Assembly (NCBI RefSeq): GCF_042643355.1
Contig: NZ_JBHRSS010000001.1
Coordinates: forward strand, 62,001-126,000
Reading direction: 5' to 3'
Length of the DNA: 64,000 nucleotides
Source of the DNA: Salinisphaera aquimarina
GTDB lineage: Bacteria > Pseudomonadota > Gammaproteobacteria > Nevskiales > Salinisphaeraceae
A program made the position numbers and the translations under genes. How positions within the stretch are numbered: the stretch's first letter is position 1; the number at the start of each line of letters is the position of its first letter. The notes beneath the pieces are model-generated. The model worked only from the letters and a program-made list of their open reading frames with translations, had not been told where the DNA came from and searched no databases. Below are positions 8,994 to 17,083 of this stretch, piece after piece.

Positions 8994-10988
8994 TTATGGC
9001 GTTACGATGGCGAAGCCGCGATCCGGCGCTTCCAGCAGCGAGAAGAATCGGCCCAGGCTGGCCCGGTCGCCGTCGACCTTGAGCTGCTTGGGCGACATCT
9101 GGCCACCGATAAGCGCCAGCAGCGCCGGGTGGGTGAGATGCACGGTGGCGTCGGCATCGTCGGCCACCGGCCGCTGCCAGTGGTGGAGTACGCCGTTCTC
9201 GATGCGCAGTACGTGGTTCTCGCCGAGATCCTTGAAGTCGAAGTTGATCGTGAGATCGCTCTTGGCGGCCTCCGGGCCGTTCAGGCGCGCAGCCATGGCA
9301 TCGAAGAAGCGATCGACCGGTACCTGACGCAGCAGGCCGATGCCCTTGCGCAGATCCAGCGACGTGCCCTGGGCGCCGTGGCGCAGTTCGAGCGCGCCGG
9401 TCAGGTAGAAGTCACGCCAGGGACCGGATTCCGCGCGGTAGCCGAGCTGGTCGTAGGTCTTGGCGAGCAGTTTCTTGGCGGCCGTATTATCCGGCTGGGC
9501 GAAGACCACGTGGTTGAGCACCTCGGCGGTCCAGCGATATTCGCCGGCGTCGTATGATTGCTGGGCCTTGTCGACGACCGCGTCCGCGCCGCCCATGAAT
9601 TCGACGTACTTCTTCGCCGATTCGGTCGGCGGCAACGGGTTGAGGTGGGCCGGGTTGCCGTCGAACCAGCCGAAGTACCACTGGTACACCGCCTTGGAAT
9701 CGTGGCTGACCGTGCCGTAGTAGCCGCGGTTGTGAAAGGATTTCGTCAGCGAATCGGGCAGGGTGAGTTGTTCGGCGATCTCGCGCGGCGTGTAGCCGGC
9801 GTTGGCCATACGCAGCGTCTGGTCGTGGATGTACTTGTAGGTGTCGCGCTGGACCTTGAGATAGTCGACGATCTGGTCGTGGCCCCACACCGGCCAGTGA
9901 TGGCTGTTGAAGACCACGTCGGCCTGGTTGCCGAACAGCTGCAACGCTTCGTCGATGTAGTCGCTCCACTTGAGCGCGTCGCGCACTTTGGCGCCGCGCA
10001 GGGTGTAGATGTTGTGCAGGTTGTGGCTGACGATTTCCGCGCCGCAGAAGGCCTTCAGCTGGGGCAGATAGAAGGTCAGCTCGGCGGGGGCCTCGGATTC
10101 GGGGGCGTACTGGAACTCGAATTCGAGCCCGTCGACGGTGAGTTTCTGGCCGGTGTGATCGATCACGTCGGTGGGCGCGAGGATGCTGAAGTGACCCTGG
10201 GCCGGGGCCTTGCCCAGGCCGGAATCGACATGGCCGCGCGGGCTGCGTTCCAGCGCGCCGCCGAACATGTAGGTGGCGCGTCGGCCCATGGCCGGCCCGG
10301 CCAGCAGATTCTCGCTGGTCGACTCTTCCATGAAGCCTTTCGGCGCGATGATGCGTACGCCGTTCTTCTTCGCCTGCTCGGCGCTGATCACGCCTTCGAT
10401 ACCGCCGAAATGATCGACATGGCTGTGGGTGAAGATGACGGCGACGATCGGCTTGTCGCCGATGATGTGCTCTTTGGCCATCTGCCAGGCCGCGCCGGCG
10501 GTCTCGGGGGTGATCAGCGGGTCGACCACGATCCAGCCGCTGTCGCCCTCGATCAGCGACATGTTCGACAGGTCGTAGCCGCGCAACTGATAGATACGGT
10601 CGGTGACCTTGTACAGGCCGTGCAGATCGTTGAGCTTGGCCTGGCGCCAGAGACTCGGATTGACGCTGGCGGGTGCCTCGCCCTTGATGAAGTCGTATGC
10701 GGTCATATCCCATACCGGGCCACCGTCGGCGTCGGTGATCACGAGCTTGGGATCGCGCGCGATCAAGCCGCGTTTGGCCGCCTCGAAGTCGGCCTGGTCA
10801 TCCAGGGGCAGCTGTTTCGCGACCGCGGCGTTGGCCTGTTCGGTGGTTGCCGTGGCCGCAACGTTTCCCTCGGCGTCGGCCGCGTCGGCCTGGGTCGTGG
10901 CCTGGGCGAAAGCCAGCGGCATTCCGGCGCTCAGTCCCATTCCCAGCACCAGTGCCGTGACTCGAGTGATGGTCAATCTGTTCTTCAT
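8994..10988 (-). CDS. Secreted alkylsulfatase, metallo-beta-lactamase fold (SdsA1/BDS1 type)
   Basis: A 664-aa protein with a Sec signal peptide (cleavage about residue 28, PLAFAQA). The metallo-beta-lactamase domain carries the zinc motif THSHVDHFGG (His188, His190, Asp192, His193), and NSHHWPVWG supplies a later histidine pair. A dimerisation helical domain and a C-terminal SCP2-like domain follow. This is the architecture and length of SdsA1, which hydrolyses primary alkyl sulfates such as SDS to alcohol and sulfate in the periplasm. The start ATG 10988 has a GAGGAG ribosome site. An AraC regulator gene, now frameshifted, lies divergently at 11170 and probably controlled it. Confidence 0.93.
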   Translation of the reverse strand: MKNRLTITRVTALVLGMGLSAGMPLAFAQATTQADAADAEGNVAATATTEQANAAVAKQLPLDDQADFEAAKRGLIARDPKLVITDADGGPVWDMTAYDFIKGEAPASVNPSLWRQAKLNDLHGLYKVTDRIYQLRGYDLSNMSLIEGDSGWIVVDPLITPETAGAAWQMAKEHIIGDKPIVAVIFTHSHVDHFGGIEGVISAEQAKKNGVRIIAPKGFMEESTSENLLAGPAMGRRATYMFGGALERSPRGHVDSGLGKAPAQGHFSILAPTDVIDHTGQKLTVDGLEFEFQYAPESEAPAELTFYLPQLKAFCGAEIVSHNLHNIYTLRGAKVRDALKWSDYIDEALQLFGNQADVVFNSHHWPVWGHDQIVDYLKVQRDTYKYIHDQTLRMANAGYTPREIAEQLTLPDSLTKSFHNRGYYGTVSHDSKAVYQWYFGWFDGNPAHLNPLPPTESAKKYVEFMGGADAVVDKAQQSYDAGEYRWTAEVLNHVVFAQPDNTAAKKLLAKTYDQLGYRAESGPWRDFYLTGALELRHGAQGTSLDLRKGIGLLRQVPVDRFFDAMAARLNGPEAAKSDLTINFDFKDLGENHVLRIENGVLHHWQRPVADDADATVHLTHPALLALIGGQMSPKQLKVDGDRASLGRFFSLLEAPDRGFAIVTP

Positions 10989-11169
10989 GGCGTTCTCCTC
11001 TCGTGGGCGCTTCGATCACCGATCTTTTGTCGGCTCGGGCGGTGCACGTGTTGTTCGGTACTCGCGAACAGGTATCGTCGCCCGTGTCGAACCCGCGCGT
11101 ATTGACAGCGCACGTCAAATTCTTAACTTTTGGTGACAGCGTCGCTCAGGCGCGCCGCAGGAGCATTTG

Positions 11170-12178
11170 ATGACGAGCCTGGTTCGCAACAGCGCACTGG
11201 ATGGTTTCGGCGCATTCGTGCGCGAGCTTGGCGGCGAGCCCGAGACGCTGCTTGCCCGATGCAATATCCCGACCGATATCGAGTCTCGCGAGGATGCGTT
11301 CCTGCCGTATCGCGCGCTGATCCAGCTCCTGGAAGACTGCGCCGAACATCTGGCCTGTCCGGATTTCGGCATGCGGCTCGCCGGCGCGCAGGGCATCGGT
11401 ATCCTCGGCCCGCTTGCGGTGGTGATCCGTCATTCCAGTACGGTCGCCGAAGCCATCGATCAGGGGGCGAAATACCTGCACGTCTTCAATCCGGGCCAGC
11501 GAGTGACGGCGCGTCGCGTCGGCAGCACGCTATGTCTGCGCTTCGAGATCCTGCTCGAGAATCTGGCCTGTCCGCGCCAGGCCAACGAGCGCGCGCTGGT
11601 CTTCCTGAAACGGCTCACGGAACTGGGTGGCAACGCGCCGACGCCCACTCGAATGCTCTTCGCGCAGAGCCGGCTCGCACCGGTCGCCGTCTACAAGCGG
11701 TTCTTCGGCGATACGGCGCTATGCTTCGATCAGCCCGTGTGCGGTCTCGATATCGACGCCCAGGCGATGCAGGAATCGCTACGCCGTTCGGACCGGCACA
11801 TCCGCTCCATGGCCATCGCGTTTCTGGAACAGAACCGCGCCGCGCGCGACCCGCCGGTAGCCGCTCGTGTACGCGAGATCGTGCGGCGGCTGCTGCCGAC
11901 AGGGCAGGTCGGGATCGATCTGGTTGCTGAATCTCTCAACCTGCACCGGCGTACGCTGCAGCGTCGATTGGACGCGGAGGACGCGACGTTCTCGGTCCTG
12001 CTGGACAGCGCGCAGGGAACTGGCCATGCGTTATCTGGCCGAGGACGACATGCCTTTCAACCAGGTAGCGGCGCTGCTCGGCTATACAGAGCAGAGCGCA
12101 TTCAACCGCGCCTGCAAGCGCTGGTTCGCAACTACGCCGCGGCAGTATCGACAGTGTGAGGCCGTGGCGGACAGTTGA
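11170..12178 (+). pseudogene. AraC-family regulator broken by a 2-nt frameshift
   Basis: Starting at ATG 11170 (AGGAG 9 nt upstream), the frame encodes an Arabinose_bd-type N-terminal domain (ALDGFGAFVRELGGEPETLL) and the first helix-turn-helix of an AraC domain (LNLHRRTLQRRLDAEDATFS). After LLDSA at about 12010 the frame is lost. The expected continuation (RRELAMRYLAEDD, then LLGYTEQSAFNRACKRWF and TTPRQYRQ) is intact in another frame down to 12178. Restoring two bases in the GC run at 12008-12013 would repair it. This is a slippage deletion or a sequencing error. If real, the second DNA-binding helix is lost. It is divergent from the alkylsulfatase. Confidence 0.85.
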
Positions 12179-12640
12179 CACACGAATGTGTTGACTGCCT
12201 GGAGCGCGAGCAGGTCAGTCCCACCTACCGCGGCTCAGCCGGCATCGAACCATGCAGTGGTGGATGCTCGCCACCTGTACTGATGGCCGAGCCGCTCAAA
12301 CGGAATACAGGTCTGCGCCGCCGGGCTAAACGGGGCGGGCAACGCGTGCCGAAATCTATGCCGTCGCCGCGTAACGGGATTCGTGACGTACAAGACGACG
12401 GCCGGACGTAGATTCTGGCCACGCGGTGTTGGGATCATTCGAGTGCAGCCGTTGTTCGAGCGGGACTCTGCCTCCCCCTCACCCTATCTCTCTTATGGAT
12501 GAGGAGTGGCCAGAATGGCGTGCGGTAAGACGCGACTCCGTGCCATTGCTGAGCAAAGCTAATTCCGTTTGCTATTGACCGTTGCTAGCAGACAAGTTGA
12601 TCGATAGGATAGTAGTAAAACTAAAGCTTAATCGATAACC
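12179..12640. other. Gene-free interval before vapBC
   Basis: About 460 bp without a credible ORF on either strand. An imperfect inverted repeat lies right after the AraC stop (12173-12198). The last ~100 bp are AT-rich and contain two copies of ATCGATA (12600-12606 and 12631-12637) just before vapB, which could be an autoregulatory operator. The antitoxin promoter must be here. Confidence 0.5.
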
Positions 12641-12850
12641 ATGACAGACCTGATCACGCTCTCGCCGAAGTTCCAGGTGGCTATTCCGAAGGCGGTCCGT
12701 GAGCGCCTGCATCTGCATGCCGGCCAGAAGTTGCAGATCGTCACCTATGGTGACCGGATTGAGCTTGTGCCGCAGCGGAGCATCAAAAGCATGCGTGGCT
12801 TTCTGTCCGGTATCTCGACGAATGTACCTCGCGACGAAGATCGCTTATGA
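12641..12850 (+). CDS. vapB: AbrB/MazE-like antitoxin (VapB)
   Basis: This 69-aa protein begins with a SpoVT/AbrB swapped-hairpin DNA-binding domain (LITLSPKFQVAIPKAVRERL, then GQKLQIV and RIELVP) and ends in a short acidic tail that would wrap the toxin. It overlaps the PIN-domain gene by 4 nt (ATGA), the standard antitoxin-toxin arrangement. It should bind its own promoter and neutralise VapC. No clear Shine-Dalgarno precedes the ATG. Confidence 0.88.
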   Translation: MTDLITLSPKFQVAIPKAVRERLHLHAGQKLQIVTYGDRIELVPQRSIKSMRGFLSGISTNVPRDEDRL

Positions 12851-13218
12851 ACGTCGTCGACTCATCCGGGTGGCTGGCGTATTTCGCCGACGACGCACAC
12901 GCGGATTACTTCGCCGAGCCGATTGAAGACATCGACACCTTGATCGTGCCGACCTTGAGTCTCTACGAAGTGTTCAAGCGCGTGTTGCAACAACGCGGTG
13001 AGGGTGACGCGCTGCAAGCCATCGCGCTCATGCAGCAGGGGCAGGTCGTGGAGCTCGATTCGTCCATCGCCCTTGTCGCCGCTCGTATCAGCCACGAACA
13101 GAAGCTCGCCATGGCTGACAGTGTGATGCTGACGAGCGCAAGGATGCATGACGCTGTCTTCTGGACGCAGGACGCCGATTTTGAAGGGATGAGCGGTGTG
13201 CGCTTCCGGCGAAAATAG
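12847..13218 (+). CDS. vapC: PIN-domain ribonuclease toxin (VapC)
   Basis: This 123-aa PIN protein has the acidic metal-binding set in the expected places: Asp in NVVDSSGWLAYF at the N terminus, Glu in LSLYEVFKRV, Asp in KLAMADSVML and Asp in FWTQDADF. VapC enzymes cleave tRNA or rRNA; the target here is unknown. It is translationally coupled to the antitoxin by an ATGA overlap. The module sits 2 kb from the cassette array but has no attC of its own, so it is not a cassette. Confidence 0.9.
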   Translation: MNVVDSSGWLAYFADDAHADYFAEPIEDIDTLIVPTLSLYEVFKRVLQQRGEGDALQAIALMQQGQVVELDSSIALVAARISHEQKLAMADSVMLTSARMHDAVFWTQDADFEGMSGVRFRRK

Positions 13219-13383
13219 AAAGTGAGAGTTGCCTGCGTTTCCGCCACGCAAGGCCGCTAGTGCCTCAAGCTGATGCCATCGAAACCCGTGGGCTGTCCCG
13301 GTTATTCCCGCATGCTCCCCGCGGCATATGGCGACGGACGGCTCGCAACCGCCCGACGCCGATGTCTAGTTTTGGTCCGGACG

Positions 13384-14646
13384 CTATTCGCCGGTATAGG
13401 AAATACGGTAGATGGCGCCAGTCGTGTCATCCGACACCAGTAACGAACCGTCCAGATACTGTTTCACATCGACCGGCCGCCCGAGATACTCGCCGGTGTC
13501 CTCGGTCAGCCAGCCCGAGGCAAAGCTGCGCATCTCGCCAGCGGTGCCATCGTCCTTGATCGGCGTGAACATGATGCGGGCACCGACCGGCGTTGTTCGG
13601 TTCCAGGAGCCGTGCTGGGCACTGAAGATGCCGCCCCGGTACTGCTCGGGGAACATCTTGCCGTCGTAGAACGTCATGCCCAGATCTGCCGCATGGGCGA
13701 TCGTTTCCACCTGCGGGAACACGACATCGGCCGGCGGCTCCTCGTCCTTGTATTGCTCGGTGCGCACGTGTCCGCCACCGAAATACGGAAAGCCGAAATT
13801 CTGGCCCTTCTCGGTGGCGTGATTGACTTCGCCCGGCGGGATATCGTCCCCCATGCCATCCACCTGGTTATCAGTGAACCAGAGCTCATCCGTTTTCGGG
13901 TCCCAGGCCTGGCCCACGGAATTGCGGACGCCGCGGGCATAGACCTCGCGTTCGGTGCCGTCCTGGTTCATGCGGATAATTCCGGCCAGGCCGACCTTGT
14001 TATACAGCGCCATCTTGTCTTTCGGCGGCACGTTGTACGGCTGGCCGATGGTGATGTAGAGCTTGTCGTCGGGACCGATGGTGCAGGTCCGCGCACCATG
14101 ATTGAACGATTCCTCACTCTCCGGCACCAATTGCTCGGTGACCACGCCGATGGCGACGTCCGGGCTTTCATAAAAGAACTCGGCGGCCGGAAATACCAGC
14201 ACGCGGTTATGTTCGATGAGATAGAGCATCCCGTCCCTGGAAAAGCACATGCCGTTTGGAACTTTCAGGTCGACCGACGGCGCGAAACGTTTGACTTCGT
14301 CGGCCACCCGGTCCTTGTCGCGATCGGTCACCGCCCAGGCCTTGGTCTTGCGCGTACCCGCGAAGACCACGCCAGCATTACGGCCGATCGCCATATGGCG
14401 GGCATCCGGCACGATCGCATACAGATCGATACTGAAGCCCGACGGCAGCTTCACTTTCTGCAATGTTTTGCGGATCGCGGCCGCTCGGTCGGGGTCCTGG
14501 GGCACGGTTTCGATATCGAGCGAAGCGCCCGTCGAGCCCATATGTTCCAGTGTCTTGATATTGTCGGACAACGCGAACGCACTCTGTGCGACCATCATGC
14601 CGAACAGGCCTGTGGCGGCCGCAGCGATTAGCTTTCTGTTGATCAT
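13384..14646 (-). CDS. Periplasmic PQQ-dependent sugar dehydrogenase-like beta-propeller
   Basis: A 420-aa protein with a signal peptide (cut near QSAFA, residue 24). It shows the features of the soluble glucose/sorbosone dehydrogenase family: LPSGFSIDLYA, a TRKTKAWAV strand, VPNGMCFSRDGMLYLIEH, NHGARTCTIGPDDKLYITIG, ARGVRNSVGQAWDP, WFTDNQVDGMGDDIPPGEVN, and FSAQHGSWNRTTPVGARI near the C terminus. These enzymes use PQQ and calcium to oxidise sugars or related alcohols in the periplasm. The substrate and the electron acceptor are not predictable, and no PQQ synthesis genes lie nearby. It is transcribed alone. Confidence 0.82.
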   Translation of the reverse strand: MINRKLIAAAATGLFGMMVAQSAFALSDNIKTLEHMGSTGASLDIETVPQDPDRAAAIRKTLQKVKLPSGFSIDLYAIVPDARHMAIGRNAGVVFAGTRKTKAWAVTDRDKDRVADEVKRFAPSVDLKVPNGMCFSRDGMLYLIEHNRVLVFPAAEFFYESPDVAIGVVTEQLVPESEESFNHGARTCTIGPDDKLYITIGQPYNVPPKDKMALYNKVGLAGIIRMNQDGTEREVYARGVRNSVGQAWDPKTDELWFTDNQVDGMGDDIPPGEVNHATEKGQNFGFPYFGGGHVRTEQYKDEEPPADVVFPQVETIAHAADLGMTFYDGKMFPEQYRGGIFSAQHGSWNRTTPVGARIMFTPIKDDGTAGEMRSFASGWLTEDTGEYLGRPVDVKQYLDGSLLVSDDTTGAIYRISYTGE

Positions 14647-14901
14647 CGCTCTCTCCCTTGGGTTGTAATTTTATTATTCTGGGATTCCGTTATAACGCGG
14701 TCGTTATTCGTTGCGCAATATCGCAAATTCGCCCTATGCGCACGGGTATGAACTGCAGCTGCGGTAAGTTTTGATGCCCGGCTATACCGGGCGAGGAGCT
14801 CGGTCCAGTGAGCCGACACAACGACGTTTCTAGAAAGCGGTCGGGGTGTTTGATGAGGCCTAGGGGATCGACGCTAGCGGTATTCGTGGCTGGTTCGGAT
14901 T

Positions 14902-15027
14902 CTCGGACGGGGGATGACCTGGAGCCGCGACGGGATACTCGCGTACATCGGCTATGCCCAGACGCTACTTTGGCGTGAGCAAAGCGACGACGCGGTGTCG
15001 GGGTCGTTCAGGTACGGTCGTTGTTGG
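14902..15027 (+). pseudogene. Degenerate copy of the 3' end of the lipoprotein gene at 8351
   Basis: The reading MTWSRDG...TLLWREQSDDAVSGSFRYGRC aligns without gaps to MTWTRDE...TLIRREYGDDAAPGPFKYRRC of the lipoprotein. In both places the ATG and the GAC-GAC/GAT pair are 72 nt apart. Upstream, FGFSDGG (another frame) matches FEFSGEG, so the copy is frameshifted and has no start or signal peptide. It is a non-functional remnant. Confidence 0.65.
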
Positions 15028-15060
15028 AGCCAATCGTTATGGCTTAGATGTGACCAGAAT

Positions 15061-15271
15061 GTGGCAGTGCGAGACGTGACCCCAAATCCCACTGGTTCGC
15101 GACGACGCCGCGGCAATATCGACAGGGCGCGGGCGTGACCGGCCGTTGAAGTACGGCCGTTGTTTGAGTTCGTGGTCAGGGTGGTGAATGATCTAAATGT
15201 GGCAATGCAAGACCTGACCCCAAATCCGCACAAATCCGCATGGCAATGCAAGACCTGACCCCAAATCCGCA
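15061..15271. repeat. Short direct repeats next to the cassette array
   Basis: The element TGGCAATGCAAGACCTGACC plus CCAAATCCGC occurs at 15200 and 15241 (41-bp spacing), with a more diverged copy at 15061 (GTGGCAGTGCGAGACGTGAC). The last copy abuts the truncated attC site. No transposase is present. Confidence 0.75.
15089..15170 (+). pseudogene. Scraps of an AraC 3' end and of the lipoprotein 3' end
   Basis: Bases 15092-15127 read WFATTPRQYRQ, nearly the same DNA as the end of the AraC gene at about 12122-12157. A second piece, 15141-15163, resembles the GPFKYRRC codons of the lipoprotein at 8351. Neither has an open frame of useful length. They form part of a mosaic of 3'-gene fragments. 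Confidence 0.5.
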
Positions 15272-15283
15272 GTTATCGCCGGA

Positions 15284-15350
15284 GCGCGCAGCACGTAGGG
15301 AACCCAAATCGCGCCAGCGATTTGGGCGGTCAACTGCAGCGATTTGTTCG
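15284..15350 (-). other. attC site, truncated at its 3' end
   Basis: On the minus strand it begins with core GTCGAAC and AAATCGCTGCAGTTGACC, followed by the same variable middle as the other sites. The expected CTGAGCTTAGGC plus final core is missing after GATAACTG, where the flanking direct repeat starts. It lies just after the stop of the 97-aa cassette gene. This marks the broken end of the array. Confidence 0.75.
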
Positions 15351-15361
15351 ACTGCAGCGGA

Positions 15362-15655
15362 CTAGACCGACGAGATTTGGAGGCTGCACCCACATGCTGG
15401 GCAACTAGTAGTTACAGGCGAACTGGGTGTGACCGACCCCGTTCCGACACTAGGCGGCGACGTTGGCGTGACTCCTGGCTGCTCTGGGGATGGTCCAACG
15501 TGGAGGCCGACAAAGCCGAGTACTGATGGGTCGGGCCCATAGTACGTCCCGAGTTGAACCACTCGGTTTCCATAGATAGCGTCGACGACCTCTATTTTGC
15601 GCTCTTCCGACAGCTCTTCGAACCAGCTATTCAATTGGCTTAAAACATCGCTCAT
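15362..15655 (-). CDS. Cassette protein with C-terminal CPACGC motif, unknown function
   Basis: A 97-aa protein with an acidic helical start (MSDVLSQLNSWFEELSEERK), a middle with a Tyr/Gly/Val stretch, a Pro/Thr/Ser-rich linker (about residues 55-83) and a C-terminal CPACGC (Cys85, 88, 90) that could be half of a zinc site. I do not recognise a family. Its start overlaps the stop of the upstream 207-aa membrane-protein gene by 4 nt (ATGA), so the two are translated together. A truncated attC follows within 20 nt, making this a two-gene cassette. Confidence 0.6.
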   Translation of the reverse strand: MSDVLSQLNSWFEELSEERKIEVVDAIYGNRVVQLGTYYGPDPSVLGFVGLHVGPSPEQPGVTPTSPPSVGTGSVTPSSPVTTSCPACGCSLQISSV

Positions 15656-16275
15656 CTTAAAGCCCCTATAGGCGTGAATAAAGGCAAGAGTCTATAACAT
15701 CCACATGTCTTGCAATCTGAAGGTTTTTCGATGCTGGAAGGCGTTTTGTCACAACACTTGCAAACGAGATCTTTCTCGAATAATGCGGCTCGGTATCCGT
15801 AACGCTTCTCGCCGTCCGATACGGACTTTAGTCTGTCGCGTGCTTCAAGGGATTCCAGATCTCTATTTGCATTGCCGACCAGTACAGTTGCCTCAGCTCC
15901 GCTGACTTCGGGCATTCTGGCGTGCGTATCAAAAATCAAAGAAAGTCGTCTATTCTCTAAGGACGACTCCTCACTGTATTCAAGCTCTTCGTCCCACCTA
16001 GCCACTACAGCCCACAACGAAACGATAAGCTGAATCGTGCCTAAAATACCGGCTAAGGCTACAAAACAAAGTGTCAAGGTCGACTCATCGCCGTACGTGA
16101 CATAAGTAATTCCGACTACAGCAGGAGTAACAATACCTAAATATGTCAGAACGCGGAGGCGGAGTTGATACACCGCAAACCTTCGCTCGAAGATTATAGC
16201 CGTGGCAAAACATTGGAAGCTTTTGTCGAGTGATTGTTTACGGATCGGATCGGCTTCAATCGCATGGATTTGCAT
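15652..16275 (-). CDS. Cassette protein: two membrane helices plus Cys-rich tail (SLATT-like)
   Basis: A 207-aa protein. Residues 1-42 are charged and helical (FERRFAVYQLRLRVLTYLG), followed by two hydrophobic segments (about 43-62 and 67-91), a charged cytoplasmic stretch and a Cys-rich tail: Cys172-x2-Cys175-x12-Cys188-x2-Cys191, plus Cys174 and Cys193. The helical start plus hairpin of two membrane segments resembles SLATT-type proteins, proposed membrane effectors of nucleotide-signalled defence. The paired CxxC resembles small mobile-element proteins with a zinc ribbon. Both likenesses are inference. A 17-codon leader ORF (16336-16283) precedes it, and the 97-aa gene overlaps its end. 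Confidence 0.65.
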   Translation of the reverse strand: MQIHAIEADPIRKQSLDKSFQCFATAIIFERRFAVYQLRLRVLTYLGIVTPAVVGITYVTYGDESTLTLCFVALAGILGTIQLIVSLWAVVARWDEELEYSEESSLENRRLSLIFDTHARMPEVSGAEATVLVGNANRDLESLEARDRLKSVSDGEKRYGYRAALFEKDLVCKCCDKTPSSIEKPSDCKTCGCYRLLPLFTPIGALR

Positions 16276-16282
16276 TACAGCC

Positions 16283-16336
16283 CTACCTCATCTGCAGTAG
16301 TTCGATCTTAGTTAGTGAAGTTCTGTCAATCGACAT
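16283..16336 (-). CDS. Possible 17-codon leader peptide within the cassette
   Basis: Just inside the cassette, GGAGG is followed 3 nt later by ATG and a frame reading MSIDRTSLTKIELLQMR, stopping 7 nt before the ATG of the 207-aa gene. Short leader ORFs near recombination cores can raise translation of cassette genes that lack a good ribosome site, as is known for attI1. The spacing from GGAGG to ATG is short, so this is tentative. Confidence 0.35.
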   Translation of the reverse strand: MSIDRTSLTKIELLQMR

Positions 16337-16351
16337 TAACCTCCGTGTACC

Positions 16352-16450
16352 GTCGAACGTCTAAGCTCAGTTGCCGTCGGAGCGCGAAGCCCGGAGGGAA
16401 CCCAAAACGCGGCAGCGTTTTGGGCGGTCAACTGCAGCGATTTGTTGAGG
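16352..16450 (-). other. attC site after the 186-aa cassette gene
   Basis: On the minus strand: core CCTCAAC, arm AAATCGCTGCAGTTG, long variable middle with further self-pairing (CCAAAACGC with GCGTTTTGG), then CAACTGAGCTTAGAC and core GTTCGAC. The two inner arms pair except for one extra base, the hallmark that sets strand choice in attC recombination. Its middle matches the sites at 17325 and 15284. Confidence 0.85.
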
Positions 16451-16453
16451 AAT

Positions 16454-17014
16454 TTAAACTCCGCCTCTGGCAAGAGGAACATATATTTCCCCTTTTCGAA
16501 TAAGGTGCGGCGAAAATGGCAAGATTCCGGGAATATAAGGCTCGCTATCGATGCCGGTAATTTGATGAATTACTGACCAGTTGGCATTGATTTTATCAAT
16601 TATAAGACCGATATCGTCTAACGACTTCACTTCGTTCCAATAGCTATACCTATTAGCACCTTTGGCATTAACTAACTCCAAAATATCGTTTGCGGATTTG
16701 CCATTTAGCCGACTGGAATGTGCCACTAGGGCGTCGCTAGCGACGATCTGTACTCGAAACTCAGATCTAACCTTATCTCGTTCGGCTTGTAATTCTGGTG
16801 AATGCCGGTTGTTTTGGCCATGGTAAGAAAGCGATGTTGCCGGCTTGTCACTCACGAAAACGCAATCGTTTGCCCCAAGTTGAAAACGACAGTCGACGGC
16901 CCAGCCGGATGAGCTTAGGAATCTACCAAGCGCCTCGTCTCCAGCCTTAACGTATTTCGCCCCTATAGCGCGGAGCGCAAATCGAAACTCTTCGTCACTT
17001 ATCGCTACTTTCAC
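16454..17014 (-). CDS. Cassette protein of unknown function (186 aa)
   Basis: A soluble 186-aa protein without membrane segments or signal peptide; I recognise no family. It starts at GTG 17014, eight bases past the end of the attC core at 17022, as is common for cassette genes. It ends with FSPHLIRKGEIYVPLARGGV only a few bases before the next attC. Visible features are an early AIGAKYVKAGDEALGRFLSS helix and a central RDKVRSEFRVQIVASDAL. It is a single-gene cassette bounded by attC at 17022-17083 and 16352-16450, and AT-richer than the chromosome around the array. Confidence 0.65.
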   Translation of the reverse strand: MKVAISDEEFRFALRAIGAKYVKAGDEALGRFLSSSGWAVDCRFQLGANDCVFVSDKPATSLSYHGQNNRHSPELQAERDKVRSEFRVQIVASDALVAHSSRLNGKSANDILELVNAKGANRYSYWNEVKSLDDIGLIIDKINANWSVIHQITGIDSEPYIPGILPFSPHLIRKGEIYVPLARGGV

Positions 17015-17021
17015 CTAATAT

Positions 17022-17083
17022 CCCCAACGCCTAAGCTCAGTTGTGGCGGCGCAGCCGACATCAACTGCAGCGATTCGTTATAC
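17022..17083 (-). other. Short attC site (62 nt)
   Basis: On the minus strand: core GTATAAC, arm GAATCGCTGCAGTTG, a short middle containing a GGCTGCGCCGCC hairpin, then CAACTGAGCTTAGGC and core GTTGGGG. It is the shortest in the array but keeps both arms and the extra-helical base. It closes the ORF-less cassette. Confidence 0.82.

Larger units (their letters stand above)
14647..15361. other. Gene-free interval between the sugar dehydrogenase and the cassette array
   Basis: About 700 bp without an intact gene. From left to right it holds the upstream region of the dehydrogenase (AT-rich around 14665-14700), the lipoprotein remnant, the AraC scrap, the short direct repeats and the truncated attC site, described separately. 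No transposase or integrase fragment was recognised. Confidence 0.6.

Noticed and set aside
12641..13218. vapBC as part of the cassette array
   Set aside because: No attC follows it, it is on the opposite strand and is separated by the sugar dehydrogenase gene.
15061..15271. Short direct repeats as ends of an insertion sequence
   Set aside because: They are direct, not inverted, have no transposase between them and no target duplication that I can see.
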